A stretch of DNA of 64,000 nt from Halorhodospira halochloris (GCF_002356555.2 NZ_AP017372.2:62001-126000), one strand, 5' to 3'. Shown: positions 8,542-19,309, counted from the first letter of the stretch. The notes: generated from the letters alone by a model not told the origin. Program-made: numbers and translations.

Positions 8542-9393
8542 TCATGGATTGCGGGTAAAGCGATTGAAATCGGGATTGCGCTTTTCAACGTAGGCGTTAC
8601 GCCCTTCTTGACCTTCTTCTGTCATGTAAAACATTAAGGTGGCATTGCCGGCGAGTTCTTGAATTCCAGCCTGGCCGTCAACGCCGGCGTTAAACGCCGA
8701 TTTAAGCGCGCGCAAAGCCAACGGCGAATGCTCCAGGATGCGCCTGCTCCAGTCTACTGTTTCTTTCTCCAGATCCGATAGCGGCACTACAGTGTTGATC
8801 AGGCCCATGTCGAGCGCTTGCTGAGCGTCGTATTGTCGGCACAGGTACCAGATCTCACGCGCCTTTTTCTGACCGACGATACTGGCCATGAAGCTTGCCC
8901 CAAATCCGCCGTCGAACGAGCCAACCCGTGGTCCAGTTTGGCCGAAGCGGGCGTTATCGGCAGCGATAGTCAGATCGCAAACCAGGTGTAGAACATGGCC
9001 GCCACCGATTGCGTAACCCGCGACCATAGCTATGACGGGCTTCGGGCAAGAGCGGATCTGGCGCTGTAGATCAAGTACATTCAGGTGATGGGTGCCACTT
9101 TCATCTTTATAGCCTGAATCGCCGCGGACCTTCTGGTCTCCCCCTGAGCAAAAGGCCAAATCACCCTGGCCGGTTAGGATGACAACGCCGATCTGCGCAT
9201 CGAAACGGGCATCGGCCAAGGCCTGTTGCATCTCCATAACCGTGCGGGGGCGGAAGGCATTACGTACCTCCGGGCGGTTGATAGTAATCTTAGCGATACC
9301 TTCAGCCTTGTGGTAGCAGATGTCTTCATATCCAGATGAGTGGTCTTGCCATTGTGCGGCAGGAACAATAGAACTTTTGGCGTCATCGCTCAT
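8542..9393 (-). CDS. menB: 1,4-dihydroxy-2-naphthoyl-CoA synthase MenB
   Basis: A 283-aa crotonase-fold enzyme that closes the second naphthoquinone ring of OSB-CoA. The oxyanion segment CSGGDQ is at 82-87. [13 protein letters not shown] (151-163) carries the Gly found in bicarbonate-dependent E. coli-type MenB where the other class has an Asp. FLCRQYDA-like and C-terminal RNPDFNRF sequences also match. The start ATG overlaps the menH stop as ATGA (9390-9393), indicating translational coupling. Confidence 0.96.
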   Translation of the reverse strand: MSDDAKSSIVPAAQWQDHSSGYEDICYHKAEGIAKITINRPEVRNAFRPRTVMEMQQALADARFDAQIGVVILTGQGDLAFCSGGDQKVRGDSGYKDESGTHHLNVLDLQRQIRSCPKPVIAMVAGYAIGGGHVLHLVCDLTIAADNARFGQTGPRVGSFDGGFGASFMASIVGQKKAREIWYLCRQYDAQQALDMGLINTVVPLSDLEKETVDWSRRILEHSPLALRALKSAFNAGVDGQAGIQELAGNATLMFYMTEEGQEGRNAYVEKRNPDFNRFTRNP

Positions 9394-10232
9394 ATGCTTG
9401 AACTCACTGATGAGGGGTGAATGTTACTGAGCAGAGAGTGAATCTCTTGGGCAACCTGCTCAGGCTCTTCAGCGTGGCAGTTATGCCCGACTCCAGGCAA
9501 TTTGGCAAGTCGTAGATTAGAGATAACTGCCTTGAGCTCCGTGCCGATGGCAGAAAACTTTTCATCCTTGCCACCGGCTATGTATGCAATCGGGATCTCC
9601 AGCTTGCGTAACACATCGTGCATCTGTGGTTGCCTGGCGAGGCTTCCACCGCGGAGCACGGCGGCTAGATGGCAAGGGTTATGCCGGGCGCGTCGGCTGA
9701 TCAAATGGGCTCTTTGCTGCTCGTTGAGTGATTTGAAAACTGGTTGCCGGTACCATTGATCGAGCACCTCCGGCCACGGGCCCTGCTCAAAGCGCTGCGC
9801 CCAAGACTCATCGTGGGCGCGGCGTTGGCTACGCAGTAGGCTATCATCAAGGCCCGGGTGGGCGCCCTCTAGGATAAGCGAGTCAATGCGTTTACGAGGG
9901 CCGTTGGGCAACGGGGTATCTGTGCATAACGGCTGCTCTGCTAGCAGCACCTGTTGTCGCGCGATCTCCATAGCCAGCCGACCGCCGAGTGAGTAGCCAA
10001 CGAGGGCGAAGCAATCAGGTAGGTCAGTATTTATCTGGTCCCACAGTTCAGCTGCCAAGCCGGGGAAATCAGCAGCCTGGGGAGGGGCGCCGGCGTGGCC
10101 AGGGAGGCTGGGTGCGAGGCAGTGATAGGAGTCGGCAAGCCTAACAGCCACCTCCTCCCACTCTTGGGGATCACCAAGAAAGCCGTGGAGCAGGAGGATC
10201 GCTGGCTTGCTTGGGTCTCCCCAGCTTAGCAC
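9390..10232 (-). CDS. menH: SHCHC synthase MenH (alpha/beta hydrolase fold)
   Basis: MenH removes pyruvate from SEPHCHC to give SHCHC. The nucleophile elbow is [14 protein letters not shown], the oxyanion region [12 protein letters not shown], the acid lies near AGGKDEKF and the base in [13 protein letters not shown] choose the GTG at 10232: it gives 280 aa, overlaps the menD stop (GTGCTAA) and follows GGAGGCGGCACC. The frame stays open upstream to 10334, but that part only reads through menD. The gene is flanked by menD and menB with overlaps on both sides. Confidence 0.9.
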   Translation of the reverse strand: MLSWGDPSKPAILLLHGFLGDPQEWEEVAVRLADSYHCLAPSLPGHAGAPPQAADFPGLAAELWDQINTDLPDCFALVGYSLGGRLAMEIARQQVLLAEQPLCTDTPLPNGPRKRIDSLILEGAHPGLDDSLLRSQRRAHDESWAQRFEQGPWPEVLDQWYRQPVFKSLNEQQRAHLISRRARHNPCHLAAVLRGGSLARQPQMHDVLRKLEIPIAYIAGGKDEKFSAIGTELKAVISNLRLAKLPGVGHNCHAEEPEQVAQEIHSLLSNIHPSSVSSSI

Positions 10233-11983
10233 TCCGGTGCCGCCTCCAAGCTGCGCATTAGTTCGCCCAATCGGTCGCAGCCCTGTTGGGGTGGGCAGGC
10301 AACTTCGATAACTGTTGCCCCAGGGGTTTGGCAAGCCTTGCGGTACGCCTGACGAAGTCGATTAGCGTCCGCGCACAGGTGGTAGGGAAGCCGGAATTGC
10401 GCAGCGGCATGCTCAAAGCTGAAGCCGTGCGGCATCCGAAAGAGCTGCTTGTGGCTCTCGCCCTGGCCGCGCGCCGGGAGCATATCGAATATGCCGCCAC
10501 CATCGTTATTGAGCACAACAATCGCCAATGGGTGCTCAGCCGCGGCGGCTAAGGCCAGGCTGTTCAAATCGTGTAGGGCTGACAGATCACCGATGACTAG
10601 GGTTACGCCTGCCGGATGGCGGGCGGCGTGACCAGCCGCGGTGGCGATAAGCCCGTCAATACCGCTGGCGCCGCGCTGAGTGATGCAGGGATTGCCGTGT
10701 CTAGGTGTAGCAAGCAAATCAAAAAGTCGGATGGCTAAACTGTTACCCGGGAAAAGGGCCATCTTTTTCGGCAGTTCGGTAGCAATGATATGGCTGGCCA
10801 CTAGCTCGTCGAAACCCGATTCATGGTCCCCCTCAGTACTAATTTCAGCACTACCTTCCCTGGGCGCCTTATCGGCTTTGCTCAGGCGCGGCAACGTTAT
10901 GCCCCTTACTTGACCGATTGCCTTGTCAAGATTGGCGATGGGGGGCTGCTCTGGCGGCTCAATACTGGCGCAGAAGCTTACTATGTCGGCCTGTATTGGC
11001 TTAGCTCGCCAAGCAGGATCGAGATAGTCATTGCGCGGGCTAACAAGGTAGTGTTCGGCATTTGTGTAGGTGAGCCATTGGGCGATCCGCTTGCCAGTTA
11101 GCCGACCGCCAAATTGCCATATCTGATGCGCCGCGTTGAGGGCTTCACGTCCACAGGTGGTAGCCAGCAACAGTTCACTGCCGCCGATAACGCAGGGGTG
11201 CTCGAGCAGGCGCAGTTGGCTGGAGATGTCCGCCAAGATAGGTATAGAAGCGCGCTCAGCGCAATTTAGGACTGCCTGCGCTTGTTCATCGTCAAGCGAA
11301 CCGGCGACAAACAGCAGGGGTGGCCGGATCTCTACCTGGGGATCCTGGTGTGGCGCAGCTGCTGGCCGCGGAGCTGGGCTAGGGAGCTGCTGTTGCCAGG
11401 CGTGTTCGTCTATCGCCTCGCCACCACCGTAGAGGGGTTCACGGAACTGGACATTGATGTGAACTGGGCCGCCATCGGCGGGATCGCGGGCACGCTCGAG
11501 CGCGCTGTCAATTCGCCGAGCGAGCCACAGCGGCCCTAGTCGGTCATCGGGGGGCGGTAGATTGAGCGAAGCTCGCGCCTGTGGGGCAAATAGTTCAACC
11601 TGATCAATGGCCTGGTTTGCACCGCAGTTAAGAAGCTCAGGCGGGCGATCAGCAGTTAGTGCGATAAGGGGCAGATAACTGTGTCTTGCTTCGGTAAGCG
11701 CTGGATAGAGGTTCGGGACAGCCGTCCCAGAGGTGGTGATAACCGCGCACGGCCGCCCCGTTTGTCGGCTCAACCCGAGGGCGTAGAAGGCCAGCCCACG
11801 CTCATCGAAGTGGGTATGGATGCGCAGCCTTGGTTCGGCTTTGCTCATTCGCCCGGCGGCTAAGGCCAAGGGAGCGCTGCGACTGCCGGGGGCTATACAC
11901 ACATCCCTTACGTCGTGGGCGAGGAGGCGATTAACAATGGAGTCGGCCCAGGCGGCATTGAGATCGTAAAGCGCCTCATCCAT
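10226..11983 (-). CDS. menD: SEPHCHC synthase MenD
   Basis: A 585-aa thiamine-diphosphate enzyme that adds the succinyl-semialdehyde carbanion from 2-oxoglutarate to isochorismate. The N-terminal Pyr domain has APGSRSAPLALAAG and ITTSGTAVPNLYPA. The C-terminal cofactor domain has GDLSALHDLNSLALA (from residue 465) and VLNNDGGGIFDMLP (NND at 492-494), the usual GD...NN cofactor motif of MenD. It starts 8 nt after the menF stop. The substrate 2-oxoglutarate ties this pathway to the same TCA branch point used by SucA in this window. Confidence 0.96.
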   Translation of the reverse strand: MDEALYDLNAAWADSIVNRLLAHDVRDVCIAPGSRSAPLALAAGRMSKAEPRLRIHTHFDERGLAFYALGLSRQTGRPCAVITTSGTAVPNLYPALTEARHSYLPLIALTADRPPELLNCGANQAIDQVELFAPQARASLNLPPPDDRLGPLWLARRIDSALERARDPADGGPVHINVQFREPLYGGGEAIDEHAWQQQLPSPAPRPAAAPHQDPQVEIRPPLLFVAGSLDDEQAQAVLNCAERASIPILADISSQLRLLEHPCVIGGSELLLATTCGREALNAAHQIWQFGGRLTGKRIAQWLTYTNAEHYLVSPRNDYLDPAWRAKPIQADIVSFCASIEPPEQPPIANLDKAIGQVRGITLPRLSKADKAPREGSAEISTEGDHESGFDELVASHIIATELPKKMALFPGNSLAIRLFDLLATPRHGNPCITQRGASGIDGLIATAAGHAARHPAGVTLVIGDLSALHDLNSLALAAAAEHPLAIVVLNNDGGGIFDMLPARGQGESHKQLFRMPHGFSFEHAAAQFRLPYHLCADANRLRQAYRKACQTPGATVIEVACPPQQGCDRLGELMRSLEAAPEC

Positions 11984-11991
11984 GGTTCAGG

Positions 11992-13413
11992 TCAGCCCTC
12001 CACCGCGGCGAGGAAAGACTCGATCTTCGCCTCAAGCTCTTGCCACTCGGCCTCTGGGTCGGAACCCTCGACAATGCCTACTCCGGAGTAACACCAGGCC
12101 CTGTCTTCAGCAACGAGGGCAGAGCGGATGGCAACGGCTAGCTCCGATGAGTGTGGGGACACTACCCCGATCACTCCGCTGTACCAGCCGCGCTGGACAC
12201 TCTCGTGCCGGGTTATTAAGTCATGCGCTGCATGCCGTGGGAAACCACATACCGCCGGGGTAGGATGGAGGGCGCGGAGCAACTCTAGATCACCGACATG
12301 CTCTTTTAGTTTGGCACGGATTGGCAAATGCCGATGCTGGATGCGGTCGAGCTTTAGCACCCCGGCCTTTTGCGGAGCGCTAGTGCTGACTACCCAGGGG
12401 GCTAATTCGCCTTCTATGTAACGAGTAACCCAATCATGTTCGCGGACCAATTTCGAGTCGTTGCGCAGTGATTCTTCCAGCTTCAGGTCTTCATCAGGGG
12501 TTTCGCCGCGGCGCACTGTGCCAGCCAGAGACTCGGTAAGGACATCGCGCCCGTCACGGCGAAAGAGTCGCTCTGGGGAGCAGCCCATAAAGACGCGATC
12601 GGCATGTTCTATGGCAAACGAAAAACTGCCGGGGCTAATCTGTTGCCAGCGTCTCAGAGTGGCGAAAGGCGATAATTTGCCCGCTAAACGCAGTTCTACC
12701 TGTCGGGCCAGAACCGCCTTATGGATATCGCCTTGAGATATTTCACTGAGTATATCGCTGATATGCGCCTTACAGGACCCATAATCTAGCTCATCAAGGC
12801 GTTGTACAACCTCCACCCCGGAATCGAGGTAATCCTCGCTAGATACCGGAATAAGCTTGTTCAGCAAGGAGATGAGCTCGCGTCTCTGCAGCGCTAGTTC
12901 ATCCTCAGTCATGGCGAAAAGATTAGCTGCCAGCCGCAGCGTGCCTTTTTCGCGACGGATCTCTACGGCTGGCAATAAGGCTAGTGCTGCAGGGAAGCCT
13001 TGCCAGTGGGCGCGTCCCGGGGCCTCGTCAAAGGCGAAGGCACAAATCAGGCTAGAGCTGGCCTGGGCAGCAAGCTCGTGGGCGCGGCTCAATAGGCTCG
13101 CAAAGTCGTCCGCGCTGTGGGCTTGGAATTGAATAGCGCTGCCGATGCCGCCGATCTCCAAGCGCTGCTCGCGGTCACTCCAGTAACTACGCGGTTGCCA
13201 GTGGTTGTAGTGAAGCCACGTGAGCACATCCAACTCAGGGATGATTTGACAGCAGCGGTGGAGGGTGCCAGGGCGCAACTGCCAAGCGCGCACCTGGTCA
13301 ATTAGGCGCGACAAGGCATGTGACCAAGCCGCCTCGGTCGAGATGCTATCTGCAGCACCTCGGCTGTGCGCGGAAGCTACAATCGTGTTGGCGCATTGAG
13401 GGATATGAGACAT
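11992..13413 (-). CDS. menF: Isochorismate synthase MenF
   Basis: The first enzyme of the pathway converts chorismate to isochorismate. The 473-aa protein has the chorismate-binding domain in its C-terminal half: GDIHKAVLARQVEL with general base Lys232, MGCSPERLF, LTESLAGTVRRGETPDED, HLPIRAKL, LHPTPAVCGFPR and GWYSGVIGV. It leads the menFDHBCE operon. The 65-bp gap to the upstream chemoreceptor gene, which lies on the same strand, may hold the operon promoter or be read through. Confidence 0.94.
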   Translation of the reverse strand: MSHIPQCANTIVASAHSRGAADSISTEAAWSHALSRLIDQVRAWQLRPGTLHRCCQIIPELDVLTWLHYNHWQPRSYWSDREQRLEIGGIGSAIQFQAHSADDFASLLSRAHELAAQASSSLICAFAFDEAPGRAHWQGFPAALALLPAVEIRREKGTLRLAANLFAMTEDELALQRRELISLLNKLIPVSSEDYLDSGVEVVQRLDELDYGSCKAHISDILSEISQGDIHKAVLARQVELRLAGKLSPFATLRRWQQISPGSFSFAIEHADRVFMGCSPERLFRRDGRDVLTESLAGTVRRGETPDEDLKLEESLRNDSKLVREHDWVTRYIEGELAPWVVSTSAPQKAGVLKLDRIQHRHLPIRAKLKEHVGDLELLRALHPTPAVCGFPRHAAHDLITRHESVQRGWYSGVIGVVSPHSSELAVAIRSALVAEDRAWCYSGVGIVEGSDPEAEWQELEAKIESFLAAVEG

Positions 13414-13478
13414 TACACCACAAAACTATGTTCTAAGAGCACAGTGCGCGTTAATCCCAAGTGCCTCGCTCAGTGGAT

Positions 13479-15101
13479 TCATCCTCCCTTTGCCACAGAG
13501 CGACGCCTTTGGGCGAACCTGTCCGTCAACGCGGTCATGCGCGAGATACGATCGCTGGCCTCTTGGAGGCGCTGATCGGTATTGTGCGACTCTTGGGTGA
13601 CCTGGGCCGACACGTGTTCGATATTAGATACACTGCGCGAAATCTCGTTAGCTGTAGCACTCTGCTGTTCGGTCGCGGTAGCGATTTGCCCGGTCATGTC
13701 GCGGATCTCCTCCACAGCGGAGTGGATTTGCTCCAGAGCAGAATTTGACTCTCTAGCGTATTCCAAGGTTTGCTCTGCACGCTGAGTACTCTCGTGCATT
13801 GCCTTAACTGCCTGCGCCGAACCCTGCTGTAGGGACTCAATTATACCTTCAATCTCCTGAGTTGACTGAGAGGTTTGGCCGGCTAACTTGCGTACCTCTT
13901 CGGCGACGACGGTAAAACTCCGCCCAGCCTCTCCTGCCCGAGCCGATTCAACCGAGGCGTTGAGTGCGAGCAGGTGAGTCTGCTTGGTTATCTTGTTGAT
14001 AAGCGAAGAGGCCTTGCTTATTCGTTCTGCCTCGCTGTCAACGCGGTTAATGATCTCCGAGGCATTCTCTATGTCGCGGACCAAGGCGCGGACCGCCTCT
14101 GTGCTTTGCTCGACAGTCCTTTTGCCGCGGTCGGTCTCCTCACGCGCCCGCTGAGTAGTATCCGCAGCTGCAGCGGCGTTGCGCGCTACTTCGTCTACGG
14201 TAGAGCTCATCTGCTCCATAGCGGTGGCTACGCTGCGGGTCTCGTCACTTTGATTTTGCGCTTCCTCACGCACTGTCTGCATAGCTTCGGCGACGCCTTG
14301 CATATGACGCTTGAGGCCCTGTGAATCGTCGCCAAGGCGTTTGGCAACGGCCTCAATCTCCGTGCTCAAATAGAGCTGTACTAATCCAAGCGAGCTACCC
14401 TCGTTGTTACTTGCGAGAAAGACCTCTTCACCGAGGGGGTCGTCAAGCATCTGTTTGGCTTGTCTATGGGCGCGGAGCATCTGGCTGAGCGCCGGCGCTA
14501 CGCTGCCAGCATATACAAGTATGGCCAGGGTTGCCAATGAGAGCTGCACGGCGCTGGATACAGGCAATATTACCGCCCCTAACACGGCAAGGGCCCCGGC
14601 CACCTGTCCGCCAAAGAGCAACCTCGTCGAACTGATGCGCTGGCTGCCGCGAGTCAGCCCTTCGGGGATTTCGCCCTGATCAGGTTCGGCACTACGGATC
14701 TTTTGGTAGATTTTTTCGGCCCGCTCAATTATCTTCTGATCGGCCACACGCTGACGAACCGACTGGATCTCGGTGATTTCACCGCGCTCATTGAGGATCG
14801 GTGTCGCGTAGGCATGGACCCAGTAATGATCGCCATTTTTGCACCGGTTTTTGACTAATCCCATCCACGATTGGCCGGAGCTAAGCCGCCGCCACATCTC
14901 ACGAAACACCGCCCGGGGCATGTCGGGATGGCGGATTACGTTATGCGGCTGGCCAACCAATTCCTCCGGCTGGTAGCCGCTGATCTTTACGAAATCCTCG
15001 TTGATATAGCGTATCTTGCCTTTAGGGTCGGTCGTGGAAAGGATGTTGGCCCCCTTCCAGACAGTTACTTGGCGTTGCGTTACCGGCTCGTTGACGCGCA
15101 T
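13479..15101 (-). CDS. PAS-domain methyl-accepting chemotaxis protein (Aer-like)
   Basis: A 540-aa chemoreceptor. Residues about 15-130 form a PAS domain ([22 protein letters not shown], then HPDMP and [16 protein letters not shown]) that resembles the FAD-binding PAS of Aer, suggesting aerotaxis or redox taxis. A hydrophobic hairpin at about 165-215 ([20 protein letters not shown] and [15 protein letters not shown]) anchors it without a periplasmic domain. A long coiled coil carries the signalling tip [20 protein letters not shown]. No C-terminal methylesterase-docking pentapeptide is visible. There are no che genes nearby, so it is an orphan receptor gene. Confidence 0.93.
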   Translation of the reverse strand: MRVNEPVTQRQVTVWKGANILSTTDPKGKIRYINEDFVKISGYQPEELVGQPHNVIRHPDMPRAVFREMWRRLSSGQSWMGLVKNRCKNGDHYWVHAYATPILNERGEITEIQSVRQRVADQKIIERAEKIYQKIRSAEPDQGEIPEGLTRGSQRISSTRLLFGGQVAGALAVLGAVILPVSSAVQLSLATLAILVYAGSVAPALSQMLRAHRQAKQMLDDPLGEEVFLASNNEGSSLGLVQLYLSTEIEAVAKRLGDDSQGLKRHMQGVAEAMQTVREEAQNQSDETRSVATAMEQMSSTVDEVARNAAAAADTTQRAREETDRGKRTVEQSTEAVRALVRDIENASEIINRVDSEAERISKASSLINKITKQTHLLALNASVESARAGEAGRSFTVVAEEVRKLAGQTSQSTQEIEGIIESLQQGSAQAVKAMHESTQRAEQTLEYARESNSALEQIHSAVEEIRDMTGQIATATEQQSATANEISRSVSNIEHVSAQVTQESHNTDQRLQEASDRISRMTALTDRFAQRRRSVAKGG

Positions 15102-15239
15102 GGGGCTCTCCTAGGGAGGTGCTGGGCCCTCACAAAAGATCGTGGCGATGCTCAAAGCAGCCATTACCGTTTTTCAGGCGATACTGCATTGACATCGCAT
15201 GATTATACGTTTTAGTGAAGACGAAGTCACCGCAGCTCT

Positions 15240-16088
15240 TTAATCGAAATCAAGATAAGTATATTCCGCAGCAAACCCGGCAAACCCGGCCCACTCAATC
15301 ATGGCTGTGTGCTTATACCAGTCGTCGCCATAGTGCATCAGCCAGACTCGCGAGCGCAGTCCTTTATCCAGTGAGCTTAGCTCTTCGACCGAGGCGTGGA
15401 GCCCCCCAGTGAAACCCTGTGCGTCGTGGAAAATCGCCTCCAGATCAAACCTTTGATCGAGCTCAGCAAGCAGCTCAGGATCAAACTTGGTGTCACCGCT
15501 GAAGAAGATCCGCTCATCGATCAGGATGCCGACACTGTATGCTGCCTCTTGCCAGGTTCGGGCCTGCTCTGGTAGGTGGTTGGTGCGGATGAGTTTGATA
15601 TTCAACGTACCCAAATCCAGCTCGCCAGCATTCCGTGGCAGGTCTGCGCGTTTGCACGGTCGCTCTATCTGCCAGAAGTCCTCGAGCTCCAAAAAACGGT
15701 TATCGACTACTTCGTTGTAGGCGCACCCACCGCGCAGGCTCTCATGCCATAGCGTATCGCGGTAGTCATCTTCGAGGATCAGTGCGGGCTTTTTGTGGGC
15801 TATATAGCGCGAGCGTAACATCACCTCCTCAAGCCCGCCGATGTGATCGGCGTGGCTGTGGGTGACTAGAAAGTACCCAATATCAGTTGGGTCAACCATG
15901 CAGTCCCGAAGTCGAGGCGGGGTTTTTGGCCCGCAGTCGATGAGCAGACTGGTTTCACCCTTGAGCACCAACCAATTATTATTACCCAAGGTTTGGCTGA
16001 ATGCTGCGCCGCAGCCCACCGGAAACAGGCTAAGTCGACCGTCTGTCTGCAGGCTTAGTGGTTGATTTTTAAGTGGGCGATGGCGCAT
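15240..16088 (-). CDS. MBL-fold metallohydrolase
   Basis: A 282-aa metallo-beta-lactamase-fold protein without signal peptide. The metal motif THSHADHIGG is near residue 77, a later ligand is in RTNHLPEQ, FFSGDTKFD supplies the bridging Asp, and WLMHYGDD carries the final His. The order resembles ribonuclease Z / lactonase-like members, but the RNase Z signature is not clear enough to name it. It is divergent from the GH15 gene with only 63 bp between the starts, so the two may share a control region. Confidence 0.8.
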   Translation of the reverse strand: MRHRPLKNQPLSLQTDGRLSLFPVGCGAAFSQTLGNNNWLVLKGETSLLIDCGPKTPPRLRDCMVDPTDIGYFLVTHSHADHIGGLEEVMLRSRYIAHKKPALILEDDYRDTLWHESLRGGCAYNEVVDNRFLELEDFWQIERPCKRADLPRNAGELDLGTLNIKLIRTNHLPEQARTWQEAAYSVGILIDERIFFSGDTKFDPELLAELDQRFDLEAIFHDAQGFTGGLHASVEELSSLDKGLRSRVWLMHYGDDWYKHTAMIEWAGFAGFAAEYTYLDFD

Positions 16089-16151
16089 GCTCAGTTAACC
16101 CCAATAAATTAGCCTATTAGCGATTATCCGCAAGGCGCTTTAGGAGGGCAA

Positions 16152-17939
16152 GTGAGTACACTCGACCAGGCTCTAATTGGCAACTGTGGTTACGCTGCGC
16201 TAATCAGCCGTCAGGCGGAAGTTACTTGGGCTTGCTTGCCGCGCTTTGACGGTGATCCTGTCTTTTGCTCGTTGCTCGGTTCGCCGCAGGCCGGTAGCGG
16301 TTACGGTCGCTTTGCGATAGAGCTCGAGCGGTTGGCGCGTAGCGAACAGGAGTATGTCCGCAATACAGCCATTACAGTAACGCGCCTATACGATGCCGAT
16401 GGCGGTGCGGTGGAGGTCACCGATTTTGCACCCCGTTTTGAGCAGTTCGGCCGCACCTTCCGGCCTATGATGCTGATCCGCCGGGTGCGTCGCCTCGCCG
16501 GTTCGCCGTTGATCAAGATAGTGGTACGGCCGGTGTTTGATTACGGCAAGACCCGGCCATCTATAACCCAAGGCAGCAACCACGTCCGTTTTGTCGGCCC
16601 GGACGGTGTTCTGCGCTTGACTACCGACGCCTCGATTACGGCGATTGCCGATGAAACCTCATTCATACTCGAGGATGAGCTAACCCTAGTGCTCGGGCCC
16701 GATGAGACCCTCCCCCACTCGCCAGGTGAGACCGGCGCCCAATTCTACGAGCACACCTGTACCTATTGGCAGGAATGGGTGCGCAGCCTGGCCATTCCGT
16801 TTGAGTGGCAAGAGGCGGTTATCCGGGCCGCGATCACCCTTAAGCTCAATACCTTCGAGGATACTGGGGCGGTCATCGCCGCCGCCACAACTTCTATCCC
16901 CGAAGCTCCGGAAAGTGGCCGCAACTGGGACTATCGCTACTGTTGGCTGCGCGATGCCTACTTTGTGATCAATGCGCTCAATCGGCTTGGGGCGACCAAG
17001 ACGATGGAGAACTATGTGCGCTACATCATCAATCTGGTCGCTACCAATAGCGAGAACGGACTGCGTCCAGTCTATCGCATCAACGGACGGGCCGATCTCC
17101 ATGAGACAATCGCCGATTCACTGCCCGGGTATCGCAATATGGGCCCGGTCCGGGTCGGTAACCAGGCCTATGAGCAGCGCCAGAACGATGTCTACGGTTC
17201 AGCTATCTTGGCGACCGCACATCTGTTTTTCGACGAGAGGCTACGCCGGCGCGGCGATGAGTCGGTTTTTCGCCGCCTGGAAGAGCTCGGTGAGCAGGCA
17301 GTTGCGGTCTATTTAGATCCGGATGCAGGGCCTTGGGAGTTTCGCGGCTTTGAAAAGGTGCATACCTTTTCTACGGCGATTTGCTGGGCAGCGGCTCGGG
17401 TGCTGGGGGCGATAGCCGACAAGCTCGGTTTCGGTGAGCGTGCGCAGTACTGGCGGTCAAGGGCCGAAGAGATCGCCGAGGCGATCAAAGAACAAGCCTG
17501 GAACGAACAGCGCCAAAGCTATGTGGCGAGCTTCGGCGGCGACGATGTTGATGCAAGCCTCATGCTCCTTTATGAATGGGGCTTCCTGGAGGCTGGCGAT
17601 CCACGTCTGGCCTCTACAGTCAAGGCGGTGGAGGAGGAGTTGCGCACCGGTGATTTTCTCTATCGCTACGTCCATGAAGATGACTTCGGTCGCCCGCATA
17701 CCGCCTTTATGACCTGCGCCTTCTGGTATGTTGATGCCCTAGCCGCGGTCGGCCGCGAAGACGAGGCGCGGCGGATGTTTGAACGGTTGCTCGAAAGTCG
17801 CAATCATGTTGGCCTGCTCTCGGAGGATATTGATCCACTAACTGGTGAGCTTTGGGGTAACTTCCCTCAGACCTACAGCATGGTGGGACTAATCAATTCG
17901 GCAATGCGGTTGAGTAAAAGCTGGGAGGAGGGGTTGTGA
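16152..17939 (+). CDS. Glycoside hydrolase family 15 (glucoamylase/trehalase-like)
   Basis: A 595-aa cytosolic GH15 protein with no signal peptide. An N-terminal beta-sandwich-like part precedes the (alpha/alpha)6 barrel. NWDYRYCWLRDAYF (about 257-270) marks the substrate pocket, PWEFRGFEKVHTFS the general-acid region, and LSEDIDPLTGELWGNFPQTYS (about 555-576) the general-base region. Bacterial members include trehalases and glucoamylases. The His usually seen after the last motif is Met here (TYSMVGLI). It starts at GTG and overlaps otsA by GTGA. Its linkage with otsA and glucokinase suggests it releases glucose from trehalose or an alpha-glucan. Confidence 0.88.
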   Translation: MSTLDQALIGNCGYAALISRQAEVTWACLPRFDGDPVFCSLLGSPQAGSGYGRFAIELERLARSEQEYVRNTAITVTRLYDADGGAVEVTDFAPRFEQFGRTFRPMMLIRRVRRLAGSPLIKIVVRPVFDYGKTRPSITQGSNHVRFVGPDGVLRLTTDASITAIADETSFILEDELTLVLGPDETLPHSPGETGAQFYEHTCTYWQEWVRSLAIPFEWQEAVIRAAITLKLNTFEDTGAVIAAATTSIPEAPESGRNWDYRYCWLRDAYFVINALNRLGATKTMENYVRYIINLVATNSENGLRPVYRINGRADLHETIADSLPGYRNMGPVRVGNQAYEQRQNDVYGSAILATAHLFFDERLRRRGDESVFRRLEELGEQAVAVYLDPDAGPWEFRGFEKVHTFSTAICWAAARVLGAIADKLGFGERAQYWRSRAEEIAEAIKEQAWNEQRQSYVASFGGDDVDASLMLLYEWGFLEAGDPRLASTVKAVEEELRTGDFLYRYVHEDDFGRPHTAFMTCAFWYVDALAAVGREDEARRMFERLLESRNHVGLLSEDIDPLTGELWGNFPQTYSMVGLINSAMRLSKSWEEGL

Positions 17940-19309
17940 GCAAACTAGTAACTGTCTCTAACCGCGTAGCCTTACCAAGTCAGCTCCAGGCAGCTCAGGG
18001 GGGCTTGGCTGTTGGGCTGCGGGCAGCCCTGGAGGATTCCGGCGGTGTCTGGTTTGGGTGGGATGGCGGAATCGACGAGAAAGTTAGCGGGCCGCGGGAG
18101 CCTCAGGTTCAGGAACACAATGGGGTGCGCTATGCTACTTTGCGCTTGAGCCGAGAAGAGTACAATCTTTACTACCTGGGCTTTGCCAATCAGGTGCTCT
18201 GGCCACTGTTCCATTACCGCATGTCATTCGTGCACTGCAACAATGCCCGCCTGGAAGGCTACTGGCGCGTAAATAGGCTCTTTGCTGAGCGCCTACCAGC
18301 CCTGCTCGAAGGAGATGAGCTGATTTGGGTCCATGACTACCATTTCATTCCGCTCGGTGAGTTGCTGCGCGAACAGGGCGTAACCGCGCCGATCGGCTTC
18401 TTTCTGCATACCCCCTTTCCGCCCTGGGATATACTCCGCGCCTTGCAGGATTACGAGACCTTCCTGCGCGCTATGTGCCGTTATGATCTGGTCGGCTTTC
18501 AGACAGCCATTGATCGGGACAATTTCCTCGAGTGTCTGCGTCATCTTGATCCGCAGCCTGCAGCGCTGCCCCAAGCTGAGGTCTTTCCGATCGGGATAGA
18601 TGTCGATCAGGTTGCCAATGCTGCCCGCCGCGGCTTCAACTCCCAGCAGGGACGACGACTGGAGCAGAGCCTGCGCGATCGGCGGCTAGTTATCGGCGTC
18701 GATCGGCTCGATTACTCGAAAGGGCTGCGCAACCGTTTTGAGTCCTATGAGTTGCTGCTGGAGAGCCACCCTGAACACCGCTCAGACGTCGTATATCTGC
18801 AGATCGCTCCGGTTTCACGGGGTGACGTGCCAGAGTATGAGGAGATTCGTCAGTACCTTGAGTACATGGCCGGCCATATCAATGGCCGCTTCGCCGAGTA
18901 CGATTGGGTGCCGCTGCGTTATATCAACCGCGGTTTCCATCGCGCCAACGTCCTCGGCTTTTTGGCCCGTGCCCATGTCGGCCTGGTAACGCCGATGCGC
19001 GACGGCATGAACCTCGTCGCTAAGGAGTTCGTCGCCGCCCAGACTCCTGATAATCCGGGAGCCCTGGTCTTATCGATGCATGCCGGGGCGGCTGAGGAAC
19101 TTGATGGGGCGATTAAAGTTAATCCCTATAATGTCGATGATGTGGTAACAGGGTTGCATAACGCCCTAACCATGCCGCTGAGTGAACGCCGTGAGCGCTG
19201 GGAGCAGATGATTGAGGCGTTGCGCCATAACGATATTCAACGCTGGCGGCTGAGCTTTGTCGATGCGCTGCAAAACGCTTATCGGACCCGAGCTACGGAG
19301 GTGCTTTGA
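17936..19309 (+). CDS. otsA: Alpha,alpha-trehalose-phosphate synthase OtsA
   Basis: A GT20 glycosyltransferase that makes trehalose-6-phosphate from a nucleotide-glucose and glucose-6-phosphate. The 457 aa cover the whole family: WFGWDGG near the N-terminus, VHDYHFIPLGELLRE, FLHTPFPPWDILR (about 155-167), GVDRLDYSKGLRNRF, and RDGMNLVAKEF. The GTG start overlaps the GH15 stop. No OtsB phosphatase domain is fused and none is nearby. Trehalose is a compatible solute in halophiles, which suits the proposed host. Confidence 0.95.
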   Translation: MSKLVTVSNRVALPSQLQAAQGGLAVGLRAALEDSGGVWFGWDGGIDEKVSGPREPQVQEHNGVRYATLRLSREEYNLYYLGFANQVLWPLFHYRMSFVHCNNARLEGYWRVNRLFAERLPALLEGDELIWVHDYHFIPLGELLREQGVTAPIGFFLHTPFPPWDILRALQDYETFLRAMCRYDLVGFQTAIDRDNFLECLRHLDPQPAALPQAEVFPIGIDVDQVANAARRGFNSQQGRRLEQSLRDRRLVIGVDRLDYSKGLRNRFESYELLLESHPEHRSDVVYLQIAPVSRGDVPEYEEIRQYLEYMAGHINGRFAEYDWVPLRYINRGFHRANVLGFLARAHVGLVTPMRDGMNLVAKEFVAAQTPDNPGALVLSMHAGAAEELDGAIKVNPYNVDDVVTGLHNALTMPLSERRERWEQMIEALRHNDIQRWRLSFVDALQNAYRTRATEVL

